A stretch of 27,586 nt of DNA from Mageeibacillus sp. UBA5442 (GCA_002427475.1 DIRG01000005.1:5909-33494); one strand, 5' to 3'; counted from the first letter of the stretch, positions 7,532 through 15,388 are shown. The notes: generated by a model not told the origin, from the letters alone. A program made the numbers and translations.

Positions 7532-10183
7532 ATGAGCGGATTGACAACTGATAATGTCGACAAAGAACGTCTGACGCCTTTAATGCGGCAATATGTTGAA
7601 GAGAAGGAAGAGCGTCCTGATTGTCTTATTTTCATGCGTTTAGGAGATTTCTACGAAGTTTTCTTTGAAGATGCTGTTTTAGTAGCGCGAGAATTGGAAC
7701 TCAAATTGACAGGGCGCGATTGCGGACTGGATGAACGAGCTCCTATGTGCGGTGTGCCTCATCACGCGGTAGATAAATATTTAAACCGCTTACTGGATCG
7801 TGGATATAAAATTGCGATCTGCGAGCAGGTTGAAGATCCTGCCGAAGCGAAAGGATTGGTAGCGCGTGAAGTTGTGCGTGTACTTACGCCGGGGACACAG
7901 CTCGATCCGGATTCACTAGATTCTGGAAAGTATTCGATTATTTGTTCAATTGTTGAAGAAGACGGGGCGTACGGAATTGCGGCTTGCGATCTTTCGTCCG
8001 GTCATTTTGAATGTAGCGATTTGCTGGGCGAACAGGCAGAATCTCATTTGTTTGATGAAATTGAACGCTTTGCTCCGGTTGAATTTGTTGTGAATGAGCG
8101 CTTCGCTTCCAATGATAATTTCGTTGACTATTACAAGAGAAATCAGATCACAGTCAGTACGCTGCCGACTGAGTCTTTCAGCAGCAAGAAGGCAGCAGAA
8201 TTTGGCATTGAATATAGTGAGAAAGACCTGCTCTGGCATCGGACTTCAGCCGGTTTAATCCATTATCTGCAGGATACTCAGGGTATGGTACCCACTCACT
8301 TCGGTGAGATAAAACCATATAAATTTCACGATTTCATGATCTTAGATCGCTCTGCCCGTATGAATCTTGAATTGACCGAGACTTTACGTGAGCGCAAACG
8401 CCGAGGTAGTTTACTCTGGGCTATAGATCAGTGCAAGACAGCTATGGGTAGCCGCAAACTGCGCCAATGGCTTGAGCAGCCTTTGATTAATATTTCCGAA
8501 ATAGAGAGACGTCAGGATGCTGTTGAATATCTGCTAGACAAGTTCATGATGCGTCGCTCTTTGGCTGAGGCACTTTACGGTCTTTATGACATGGAACGTA
8601 TCTCAGGACGCATTGCCTCATTCAATGTATCACCCCGAGATTTGGTCTCCTTACGTGATGCTCTGAGGCGCTTACCTAAGTTTCACGATCTCTTGGAGTC
8701 CGTGGACGTAGATCTATTACAATCAATAAATACTAATATTTATGCTTTACCCGAACTGGAAGAATTACTTTCCAAGGCTATAGTGGATGAGCCTCCTCTG
8801 CAAATTTTAGATGGCGGTTTGATCCGCGAAGGCTACAACGAAGAGAAAGATGAGCTGGCCCAAATTGCTTCTCATGGTGAGGAATATATCTTTCAGCTCG
8901 AAGCAGAAGAGAGAGAAAAGACCGGCATCAAAAACCTAAAAGTCGGCTACAATCGCGTCGCCGGTTACTATATCGAAGTTACGAAATCGCAGACGGATAA
9001 AGTTCCGGAACATTATCGTCGTCGTCAAACTCTCACCAACTCAGAGCGCTACCTTACAGCGGAACTGAAAGAGTACGAAGAGAAAATCTTGACTGCCAGT
9101 CAAAAACTTAAATCCCTAGAGTATGATCTTTTCATCTCGCTGCGAGAAACAGTAGCAAATTATCTGGATGAAATTCAGGAAACAGCTCGTGCTCTGGCAC
9201 AATTAGATGTCTTGATTTCGCTAGCAGAGGTGGCAGAACAACACAATTACTGTCGTCCACAGTTGGCTAGGGATTCTATTCTTAAAATATCTCAAGGCCG
9301 ACACCCGGTTGTAGAACAAATAATTGGTGCCAGCGATTTCGTTCCGAATGATATAGAGCTAGATACTGAAGATCAGCGGATTATGATCCTCACCGGACCT
9401 AATATGTCAGGAAAATCCACCTACATGCGACAGGTTGCGTTAATTTGTATCCTTGCGCAGATGGGTAGTTTTGTCCCTGCTGATTCAGCTGTGATTGGTA
9501 TCTGTGATCAAATCTTTACCAGGGTTGGAGCCTCGGATGACGTCGCCGGTGGCCAATCTACCTTTATGGTTGAGATGAGCGAAGTGGCGACTATATTGAC
9601 TCAGGCTACACCTAATAGCTTGTTGATCTTGGATGAGATTGGCCGTGGCACCAGTACCTCAGATGGCTTATCCATCGCCTGGGCCGTGGTGGAGTACCTG
9701 GCCGATGCGACATTCATCGGAGCTCGCACTATGTTCGCAACTCATTTCCATGAATTAATCGAACTGAGCAAAACACAAAGAGGTGTTTTCAATACTCACG
9801 TGGATGTAGCCAAGCGCGAGGGCGAAATTGTTTTCCTGCATCAGATTAAAGCCGGTGGCACCGATCAAAGCTATGGTATAGAAGTGGCACAACTTGCCGG
9901 CGTTCCCGTGCCCGTTGTAGATCGCGCCCGCGAGGTAATGGATATCCTCGAAAAGGCCAACAAAAAAGAAAGACGTCAGATCCGCAAGAGTGCTCAACCG
10001 ATGGACGGCCAGATGGGTCTGTTTGCACAGGCGCAATCAGTCAAATTAGCCGACGAAATTATCGAACGCATCGCTGACAGCGATCCCAACGCTATGAGCC
10101 CGATTGAGGCTTACTCTTTGCTTCTTGATTTGAAGCGCTTACTCGAGCGACAGGAGCGTATGCGGCAGCAGGAGGAAGATTAA
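7532..10183 (+). CDS. mutS: DNA mismatch repair protein MutS
   Basis: MutS recognises mismatches and small loops in DNA and recruits MutL. The 883-residue length is normal for the family. The N-terminal mismatch-binding domain has the FMRLGDFYEVFFEDA phrase with the conserved Phe-x-Glu (FYE) at about residues 39-41. The C-terminal ATPase has Walker A GPNMSGKST at about 622-630, Walker B SLLILDEIGRGTSTSDG, and the ATHFHEL motif. A GAGG at 7514-7517 precedes the ATG at a somewhat long distance. The 91-base gap after miaB is very AT-rich and holds a short direct repeat (GATTAGA twice). The stop TAA shares its last base with the ATG of mutL (TAATG), so MutS and MutL are probably made by coupled translation. 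Confidence 0.98.
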   Translation: MSGLTTDNVDKERLTPLMRQYVEEKEERPDCLIFMRLGDFYEVFFEDAVLVARELELKLTGRDCGLDERAPMCGVPHHAVDKYLNRLLDRGYKIAICEQVEDPAEAKGLVAREVVRVLTPGTQLDPDSLDSGKYSIICSIVEEDGAYGIAACDLSSGHFECSDLLGEQAESHLFDEIERFAPVEFVVNERFASNDNFVDYYKRNQITVSTLPTESFSSKKAAEFGIEYSEKDLLWHRTSAGLIHYLQDTQGMVPTHFGEIKPYKFHDFMILDRSARMNLELTETLRERKRRGSLLWAIDQCKTAMGSRKLRQWLEQPLINISEIERRQDAVEYLLDKFMMRRSLAEALYGLYDMERISGRIASFNVSPRDLVSLRDALRRLPKFHDLLESVDVDLLQSINTNIYALPELEELLSKAIVDEPPLQILDGGLIREGYNEEKDELAQIASHGEEYIFQLEAEEREKTGIKNLKVGYNRVAGYYIEVTKSQTDKVPEHYRRRQTLTNSERYLTAELKEYEEKILTASQKLKSLEYDLFISLRETVANYLDEIQETARALAQLDVLISLAEVAEQHNYCRPQLARDSILKISQGRHPVVEQIIGASDFVPNDIELDTEDQRIMILTGPNMSGKSTYMRQVALICILAQMGSFVPADSAVIGICDQIFTRVGASDDVAGGQSTFMVEMSEVATILTQATPNSLLILDEIGRGTSTSDGLSIAWAVVEYLADATFIGARTMFATHFHELIELSKTQRGVFNTHVDVAKREGEIVFLHQIKAGGTDQSYGIEVAQLAGVPVPVVDRAREVMDILEKANKKERRQIRKSAQPMDGQMGLFAQAQSVKLADEIIERIADSDPNAMSPIEAYSLLLDLKRLLERQERMRQQEED

Positions 10184-12057
10184 TGCCTACAATCCATAAG
10201 TTAGATAGTCAGACCATCAACAGCATCGCTGCCGGAGAGGTCGTTGAACGCCCTGCCTCAGTGGCTAAAGAACTGATTGATAATGCCCTGGATGCCGGTG
10301 CATCAATCATACGTGTTTCTTTACAAGGTGGCGGCATCAAATTGTTGGAAGTTGAAGATGATGGCTGTGGCATGAGCGCACAGGATGCTGTCATGTCGCT
10401 TGAAAGCCATGCCACCAGCAAGCTGACGTCAATTGATGATTTATTGCACATTGGCACTATGGGGTTTAGAGGTGAGGCTTTAGCCAGCATTGCAGCTGTG
10501 TCGCGACTGGAACTGCGCACACGTCTCATCGGAGCTGAATCAGGGACCAGAATCAAGATCGAGGGAGGCACAGTTGTCTCGACAGAACCTGCCGGTATGA
10601 AGGAAGGGACGACTGTAAGTGTGCGCGATCTTTTCTTCAATACACCTGCTCGCTTTAAGTTTTTGAAGACCGACCGGGCCGAGAGCGCTGCTCTGGTCGA
10701 TATGGTAGGACGATTGTCGCTGGCACGTCCGGACGTTTCTTTCCGCGTACGCCGCTTGGAAGATAAGAAGGACCTCCTACACACTCCCGGCAATAATGAT
10801 CTCTTAAGCGCCATCTACGCCGTTTTTGGCCGCGAGTTGGCAGAGGCAATGGAGAAAGTCGACTACAGTTTGAGCCCGATCAAGGTTCAAGGTTATATGA
10901 CTATGCCCTCAAATGCGCGTCACAATCGCAGCCGACAGCTATTTGTCGTTAATGAACGGGCTATAGTGTCTCCCACTTTGCGTGCTGCGGTAGATGAAGC
11001 AGGAAAGACCTGGTTCATGAAAGGGCGCTTTCCGGCTTTGGTTTTGCATTTGGATATACCTCCGGAGCTTCTAGATGTAAATGTCCATCCTCAGAAAAGT
11101 GAGATTCGGGTTTGGGATGAAAAAATTCTCTTCCGCGCCGTCTATCATGCCCTACAAAACTGCCTCTCCCAAAGTGAAGCCACTGAAGATACAGCTCCTA
11201 GTAACGTGACATTAGGGAAAGAAGAAGCTGAACTAAACAGCTCCTTTGATTTGAGTCCAAAAAAGAAACACAGCCTTCCTCAAGCGGAAGCTGTCACTAG
11301 CCAACTTTCTTTTGCTGATGCAGTTCCCGTTAGAAAGCCCGATGAAAGAAAGCCTGTAGCAAATAAGGGCAGGGAAGAGCTGAGGACGAAAGAACAGACC
11401 CCTACTACTTCTCCTTCACCCGCAAAATTTCCCGATAAAAAGGAAAAATTCCGCGCCCCCAGTTTGACAGAAGCGCGTTACATTGGCTCCGTCTTACAGA
11501 CATATCTGCTCTTTGAAAGTGAGGAAAGCCTCCTGCTCATTGATCAACACGCAGCGCATGAACGTATATTATATGAGAAATTACTATATCAATACGAAAC
11601 TTCTGAGCAGAAAGGACTCTCGCAGACTTTGCTTTTAGCGGTACGAGTTAATCTCAGTGCAGGGGAGATGGCTTTTTTCATAGAAAACGAAGAAGAGTTC
11701 ACACGTCTTGGCTTTGATTGTGATCCATTTGGCGAATCCTCTGTTGCCATCAGAGCAGTTCCTAGCAGTGGAGGCGCGAAAAACGAACTTGATCCGGCTG
11801 CTGCGTTCAGGGCTGTTTTAGAGTACGCTATTGAGCAAAGCGACCCGGAATTAGCCTTCAGAGACACTGAGATCTTTCACGATATGGCTTGTAAAGCAGC
11901 TGTTAAGGCCAATGACAGCTTGTCGCGTCCTGAGGCTGAAGCTTTGCTGGAATCTTTATTAAGCCTAGATAATCCCTATCATTGTCCGCACGGTCGTCCC
12001 ATTATTATCCGGCAGAGTAGAGAACAACTAGAAAAAATGTTTGGCAGGATTGTATGA
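10183..12057 (+). CDS. mutL: DNA mismatch repair endonuclease MutL
   Basis: MutL couples mismatch recognition by MutS to strand removal. The 624-residue protein has the GHKL ATPase signatures: KELIDNALDAGA (E30, N34), DDGCGM (59-64) and GFRGEAL (94-100). A variable Pro/Lys/Glu-rich linker spans about 345-425. The C-terminal domain has DQHAAHERILYE at 454-465, which fits the metal-binding DQHA(x)2E(x)4E motif of nicking MutL proteins, plus ACKAAVKA (569-576) and CPHGRP (601-606). It is therefore expected to be an active endonuclease, as in bacteria that lack MutH and Dam. Its start overlaps mutS by one base and its stop overlaps the miaA start (ATGATG). Confidence 0.98.
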   Translation: MPTIHKLDSQTINSIAAGEVVERPASVAKELIDNALDAGASIIRVSLQGGGIKLLEVEDDGCGMSAQDAVMSLESHATSKLTSIDDLLHIGTMGFRGEALASIAAVSRLELRTRLIGAESGTRIKIEGGTVVSTEPAGMKEGTTVSVRDLFFNTPARFKFLKTDRAESAALVDMVGRLSLARPDVSFRVRRLEDKKDLLHTPGNNDLLSAIYAVFGRELAEAMEKVDYSLSPIKVQGYMTMPSNARHNRSRQLFVVNERAIVSPTLRAAVDEAGKTWFMKGRFPALVLHLDIPPELLDVNVHPQKSEIRVWDEKILFRAVYHALQNCLSQSEATEDTAPSNVTLGKEEAELNSSFDLSPKKKHSLPQAEAVTSQLSFADAVPVRKPDERKPVANKGREELRTKEQTPTTSPSPAKFPDKKEKFRAPSLTEARYIGSVLQTYLLFESEESLLLIDQHAAHERILYEKLLYQYETSEQKGLSQTLLLAVRVNLSAGEMAFFIENEEEFTRLGFDCDPFGESSVAIRAVPSSGGAKNELDPAAAFRAVLEYAIEQSDPELAFRDTEIFHDMACKAAVKANDSLSRPEAEALLESLLSLDNPYHCPHGRPIIIRQSREQLEKMFGRIV

Positions 12058-13028
12058 TGTCGAACGGTATCTTGCTCAGCGCCGATTCTGAAGATCTAAT
12101 GCTTGAGCTTCTCAGGCAAGATTTTTCTCAACGTGATAGTGATCTAATTCCGATCTTGACCGGCCCGACAGCTAGTGGAAAATCTTCACTCGCTTTACGC
12201 TGGTGTGAAGCGGAAGGACGGGAATTGATATCTGCTGACTCCATGCAGATCTATCGTGGTTTTGATATTGGTACAGCCAAGCCTAGTCCGGAAGAACAAG
12301 ATCGTGTTGTACATCACCTGATAGACATAAAGAATGCTGATGAACAGTATAGCGTGGCTCAGTTTGTAGACGATGCTGTCCAAATTATTCAAGAAGGTCA
12401 AACTGAGAATAGGCGCTTTCTGATTTGCGGTGGTAGTGGTCAATACATATCAGCCTTGGTGGAAGGTTTGAAATTTTCGGATCCTCCGCCAACCGCCGAG
12501 GTGCGTAGTTCTGTGGATAAGAAAATTTCCGACTACGGCTTAAAGAAGGCCTACGCTATGCTGGTAGACTTAGATCCTATAGCGGCAGAGCAGATTGCTC
12601 CGGAAAACCGCAGAAGAATTGCACGTTTCTTTGAAAAATATGAAATGAGTGGTAAAACCCTCACGGAATTAAATGCCGAGTCTCACATGAAGAGAACGCC
12701 TTACAATTACTGTGTCTATCAATTGAACTGGGAAAGCCGACAAAAACTCTACGAGCGCATTAATCAACGCGCAGAGCAAATGTACGATTCAGGTCTGATC
12801 GCAGAGACAAGAACTCTAATGGAACAGTATCCGGCATACGAGACAGCCCCTGCTTTTCGTGGCATAGGCTATCGTGAAGCAGTTAAGCTTATCGAAGGTG
12901 ACTTAACAGAAGGCGAAGCTCGAGAACAGACTGCAACTGCCACTAGGCGTTATGCCAAGAGACAATTAACTTGGTTTCGTCCCAAAAATTATCCTTTACG
13001 ATTACAGTATTCAAAAGATATTCCCTAA
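12054..13028 (+). CDS. miaA: tRNA dimethylallyltransferase MiaA
   Basis: MiaA transfers a dimethylallyl group from DMAPP to A37 of tRNAs reading UNN codons, giving the substrate for MiaB. The 324-residue protein has the P-loop GPTASGKSS (37-45), the SADSMQIYRGFDIGTAKP segment (60-77) with the catalytic Asp, the FLICGGSGQYISAL stretch, and the C-terminal RRYAKRQLTWFR motif. The family usually starts close to the P-loop. Here about 30 extra residues precede it, beginning at either of two adjacent ATGs (12054, 12057) that overlap the mutL stop. That overlap makes the extended start plausible but unproven. Two copies of TTCCCTAAAT flank the stop codon. Confidence 0.97.
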   Translation: MMSNGILLSADSEDLMLELLRQDFSQRDSDLIPILTGPTASGKSSLALRWCEAEGRELISADSMQIYRGFDIGTAKPSPEEQDRVVHHLIDIKNADEQYSVAQFVDDAVQIIQEGQTENRRFLICGGSGQYISALVEGLKFSDPPPTAEVRSSVDKKISDYGLKKAYAMLVDLDPIAAEQIAPENRRRIARFFEKYEMSGKTLTELNAESHMKRTPYNYCVYQLNWESRQKLYERINQRAEQMYDSGLIAETRTLMEQYPAYETAPAFRGIGYREAVKLIEGDLTEGEAREQTATATRRYAKRQLTWFRPKNYPLRLQYSKDIP

Positions 13029-13090
13029 ATTTCCCTAAATATTCCTTAAATCATCAAAATAATGCCTGAAAAGGTCCTTGAGCGAGTACG

Positions 13091-13109
13091 ATTTCGATCT
13101 CATCGAAAT
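13091..13109. repeat. Perfect inverted repeat upstream of hfq
   Basis: ATTTCGAT (13091-13098), a 3-base loop CTC and ATCGAAAT (13102-13109) form a perfect 8-bp inverted repeat. It lies 62 bases after the miaA stop and directly abuts the candidate -35 box of the hfq promoter. There is no clean T-tract on either side, so it is a weak candidate for a terminator. It could equally be an operator. Confidence 0.5.
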
Positions 13110-13140
13110 TTGAACAAATTTACTTTGCTAAGATTATAAT
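13110..13140 (+). promoter_or_regulatory. Candidate sigma-A promoter for hfq
   Basis: TTGAAC (13110-13115) and a perfect TATAAT (13135-13140) are separated by 19 bases, a little longer than the best spacing. The -10 box lies 53 bases before the hfq start. The 165-base gap after miaA, unusual in this tight gene run, supports an independent promoter here. Confidence 0.5.
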
Positions 13141-13193
13141 CACTAACTTTTTATTAGCCGAGGAAACTCAAGAAAAAAAGAAAGGATCAAATT

Positions 13194-13523
13194 ATGTCCC
13201 GATACGATCAAAGGGGAGAGGAAAAACAAAACACAAATATTTCACAAAGTGGAAAAATTCAGGAAGCATTTCTAAACCATTGCAGACGGCAGAAGGTGAC
13301 TACTCGGCTCCAATTAGCTGATCAGACAGTCTTGGAGGGAACAATTGTCGGCTTCGACCAAGATACGATTGTGGTGAATGCTGATGGCACACAACAACTG
13401 ATTTTTAAATCATCGATTGTGTGTATCCGTTCTTATGAAGTGACGGATTTAATCTTTAACGAAGCCCATCGGAAAAAGAAGAACTACACATATCCACGTG
13501 TCTACAATTCATCCTGGTCTTAG
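13194..13523 (+). CDS. hfq: Hfq-like Sm RNA chaperone with altered RNA-binding residues
   Basis: This 109-residue protein fits Hfq, the hexameric RNA chaperone that pairs small RNAs with mRNAs. The Sm1 region KIQEAFLNHCRRQKVTTRLQ and the GTIVGFDQDTIVV core align with E. coli Hfq; Q23, D55, Q56 and K72 match E. coli Q8, D40, Q41 and K56. The Sm2 motif reads FKSSIVCI (71-78) instead of YKHAIST, so the His of the proximal RNA site is Ser (S73). By the same alignment F42 is replaced by D57 and Y25 by Q40. A basic, Tyr-rich tail covers about 88-109. AAAGGA at 13181-13186 sets the start. The position after miaA is the classic mutL-miaA-hfq order, which supports the call despite the divergence. Confidence 0.85.
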   Translation: MSRYDQRGEEKQNTNISQSGKIQEAFLNHCRRQKVTTRLQLADQTVLEGTIVGFDQDTIVVNADGTQQLIFKSSIVCIRSYEVTDLIFNEAHRKKKNYTYPRVYNSSWS

Positions 13524-13550
13524 TGAGGAAATTAAGCAGCTAGATTTGCT

Positions 13551-14195
13551 TTAGATGCGAAAACGCAGCAAGCCACAGACGACACCAAGTATTTTGCAAT
13601 CAGCAGATTCAAAGGGAATGTCAGGGTAAGCTGCGTTTGCCGCTCTTAATAAGCCGTGTCCATCCTGGGTACGGATGAAGGTTTTCACAGTTGCTTCATC
13701 TTCCAAAAGAGCTAAAACAATCTCGCCGGAGTCAGCGCTGCTTTGTTTGCGGATGAGTACAACATCACCATCCAGAATAGCTGCTTCAATCATGCTGTCG
13801 CCACGCACACGCAAAGCGAACATGTTATCAATCGAGGCGTAAGTATCCTGCGGCAACTTCAGCATGGACTCAATATTCTCTGTCGCCAATATAGGCATTC
13901 CTGCCGTAACAGTACCCAGTAGCGGTACTTCATCGTAATCTCGCTCTAAGAGCTCACTCTCATCGACGAGGCGAATCGCCCGACGTTTGCCCTCAGTCAT
14001 TTCAATTCTGTTCTGATTGACAAGCCTTTTGAGGTGACCGTAGACCGTTGAAGTTGATTTCAAACCTACTCCGCGCCCGATTTCGCGCACACTGGGTGCA
14101 TAACCGTTATCGTTAATATAGTCAACGATATACTCATAGACAGCGTCACAAGTTTCATCTACATTAGCTTTAGTGAACTGATATGTTTCTTTCAT
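13551..14195 (-). CDS. lexA: LexA SOS repressor
   Basis: LexA represses DNA-damage genes and is inactivated by RecA-stimulated self-cleavage. The 214-residue protein has an N-terminal winged helix (about 10-75) with the recognition-helix segment GYAPSVREIGRGVGLKSTST. The cleavage site A98-G99 is in GTVTAGMP. The catalytic dyad is S134 in RGDSM and K171 in ATVKTF. All key residues are present, so it should be active. GGAGG (complement of 14204-14208) sits 8 bases before the ATG. Its promoter carries two SOS-box-like sites, indicating autoregulation. It converges on hfq with only 27 bases between the two stop codons and no strong terminator in the gap. Confidence 0.97.
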   Translation of the reverse strand: MKETYQFTKANVDETCDAVYEYIVDYINDNGYAPSVREIGRGVGLKSTSTVYGHLKRLVNQNRIEMTEGKRRAIRLVDESELLERDYDEVPLLGTVTAGMPILATENIESMLKLPQDTYASIDNMFALRVRGDSMIEAAILDGDVVLIRKQSSADSGEIVLALLEDEATVKTFIRTQDGHGLLRAANAAYPDIPFESADCKILGVVCGLLRFRI

Positions 14196-14223
14196 TAATA
14201 CAGCCTCCGGGAAATTCTAAATA

Positions 14224-14235
14224 GAGCGTGTGTTC
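14224..14235 (-). promoter_or_regulatory. Second SOS (LexA) box downstream of the lexA -10
   Basis: The minus strand reads GAAC-ACAC-GCTC, one base away from GAAC-N4-GTTC. It lies 9 bases downstream of the -10 box, around the expected transcription start, where LexA binding would block initiation. Confidence 0.6.
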
Positions 14236-14244
14236 GTTTTAACA

Positions 14245-14273
14245 ATAATAACAAAACAAATGTTCAGAAGCAA
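14245..14273 (-). promoter_or_regulatory. lexA promoter
   Basis: Read on the minus strand, TTGCTT (complement of 14268-14273) and TATTAT (complement of 14245-14250) are separated by exactly 17 bases. The -10 box is 49 bases upstream of the lexA start. One SOS-box-like site fills the spacer and another lies just downstream of the -10 box, the expected layout for LexA self-repression. Confidence 0.75.
14254..14265 (-). promoter_or_regulatory. SOS (LexA) box in the lexA promoter spacer
   Basis: The minus strand reads GAAC-ATTT-GTTT, which differs by one base from the Gram-positive LexA half-site pattern GAAC-N4-GTTC. It lies between the -35 and -10 boxes of the lexA promoter. Confidence 0.65.
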
Positions 14274-14360
14274 GTAAATTAAGAAAATAGGTGAGTCGAA
14301 GCACATTTCATCACAGCGGAATTAAGACAAAGTTAGCAAAATACTAAGAAATGCAGCTTA

Positions 14361-14369
14361 TGGTAAAAT
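14361..14369 (+). promoter_or_regulatory. Candidate extended -10 promoter for the gene divergent from lexA
   Basis: TGGTAAAAT fits the extended -10 form TG-n-TAnnnT. It lies about 60 bases before the preferred start at 14431. No good -35 box is visible at normal spacing, so support is moderate. Confidence 0.35.
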
Positions 14370-14430
14370 ATGTAATTGATTAATTGCAATAGTAGTTAAA
14401 TGACTGATGGTTGAAACAAGGTTAAATAAT

Positions 14431-14934
14431 ATGGATGAAAAAACAAACATCTATCGTGAATATGAAAACAAAACACCGCAAGCAGATTTAGCTCGGGATT
14501 TTGGCGATCCGGATCTTGAGGATACTTGGCGCCAAAGTATGACAGCCCAGCAAAAAACTATTCGCGCGCGCAAATATTCTAATACAAATTCTTCGTCCAG
14601 CGATAGCATGAGAACTGATTTATTAACTCGTGGTTTAGAAGATAAATACAATCCTGAGACGGAGAAAAAACTAGGCCATCGAGTTTATCGTTTAAAAGGC
14701 TACACGACAGTCGATAAAGTCAATCGCAAATACCAGCAGCAAACATATCAAAGAAATTTGCGTAATGTTTTAACTACCTTGATGATAGCCATCGTATTGA
14801 TCATTTTATTTATTTTATATAATCCTTTTAAGGATAGCGATGAATGGAAAAAGATAACCGGCATGGATAGCCTTACAGGCGAAACGGAAGTTGCAGAGAC
14901 ACTACCGGAAGATGGCTTACCCGATATTCCTTAG
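14431..14934 (+). CDS. Uncharacterised single-helix membrane protein divergent from lexA
   Basis: I do not recognise this protein. From the ATG at 14431 it has 167 residues; an in-frame ATG at 14407 would add 8. The later start is preferred because AAGG lies at 14418-14421 and the earlier ATG has no site. Residues 1-110 are polar, with a Ser/Asn-rich patch (NTNSSSSDS, about 51-59) and many Lys/Arg. One clear membrane helix follows at about 112-131, then a short acidic tail (about 132-167). The positive charge before the helix predicts the N-terminal domain inside the cell. It shares its upstream region with lexA and converges on a DUF1858 gene 23 bases away. Confidence 0.7.
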   Translation: MDEKTNIYREYENKTPQADLARDFGDPDLEDTWRQSMTAQQKTIRARKYSNTNSSSSDSMRTDLLTRGLEDKYNPETEKKLGHRVYRLKGYTTVDKVNRKYQQQTYQRNLRNVLTTLMIAIVLIILFILYNPFKDSDEWKKITGMDSLTGETEVAETLPEDGLPDIP

Positions 14935-14957
14935 CTCCAATTCATCTACAGAGAAGT

Positions 14958-15230
14958 TTATTTCGTTTCGTCTTGTTGTTTGACCCAGTCTGATAAATGT
15001 CCGATTAATTCATCTGTTGTAAAACCACCACGTTCAGCAACTGTGTCCAGCGTTGCAATCTTAGACATGATTCTAAAAGTAACGGGATTAGTGAGTTGTT
15101 TATATTTGGCTGATAAAATCGGAAGCCAAGCGCGAATCTCCGGATAAAGATCAACAACTTCGCCGATAGTCATTGTTGGTGTGAATATAGGATTGAACCC
15201 AGAGCCGGAATTATTATTTGTATCTGTCAT
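14958..15230 (-). CDS. DUF1858 domain protein
   Basis: This is a 90-residue soluble protein. The phrase TMTIGEVVDLYPEIRAWLP followed by YKQLTNPVTFRIMSKIATL matches the DUF1858 pattern (a short helical domain also found inside DUF438 sensor proteins). It contains no cysteine, unlike the hybrid-cluster-associated members with a GxHCxGC motif. The start at 15230 is chosen because the minus strand has CGAGGT (complement of 15238-15243) 7 bases before this ATG; an in-frame ATG 34 codons earlier would add a hydrophobic segment but lacks this support. A minus-strand extended -10 candidate, TGATACAAT, lies at 15272-15280. Its function is unknown. Confidence 0.8.
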   Translation of the reverse strand: MTDTNNNSGSGFNPIFTPTMTIGEVVDLYPEIRAWLPILSAKYKQLTNPVTFRIMSKIATLDTVAERGGFTTDELIGHLSDWVKQQDETK

Positions 15231-15271
15231 AGTAATACCTCGAAAAAAATTGATAAAATAAATCATTAGCG

Positions 15272-15280
15272 ATTGTATCA
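15272..15280 (-). promoter_or_regulatory. Candidate extended -10 for the DUF1858 gene
   Basis: The minus strand reads TGATACAAT, an extended -10 form, about 42 bases upstream of the DUF1858 start. No convincing -35 hexamer precedes it. Confidence 0.3.
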
Positions 15281-15356
15281 GTCCGGAAAGGGCCACTGTG
15301 TAACAAGAACGCTTAGATTTGAGATATTTCACTTAATTCTTGAAATAGCCTATGCT

Positions 15357-15388
15357 GTACTTCGTAAAATTTATATTTTACGAAGTAC
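15357..15388. repeat. Perfect 14-bp inverted repeat with 4-base loop
   Basis: GTACTTCGTAAAAT (15357-15370), loop TTAT and ATTTTACGAAGTAC (15375-15388) are perfect reverse complements. It lies 72 bases downstream of the exporter small-subunit stop and about 126 bases upstream of the DUF1858 start, both on the minus strand. Neither flank has a T-tract, so it is an atypical terminator at best. An operator or an mRNA 3' stabiliser are alternatives. Confidence 0.7.

Noticed and set aside
10209..10814. 201-codon open frame on the minus strand inside mutL
   Set aside because: It is antisense to well-conserved MutL motifs, has no ribosome site and shows a low-complexity Ser/Arg-rich composition typical of a shadow frame.
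13021..13046. Repeated TTCCCTAAAT at the miaA stop as a tandem repeat element
   Set aside because: There are only two exact copies plus one imperfect one, too short to call a repeat feature.
13534..13551. AAGCA/TGCTT hairpin between hfq and lexA as a terminator
   Set aside because: The stem is only 5 bp with a loop of 8 and no T-tract, and it runs into the lexA stop codon.
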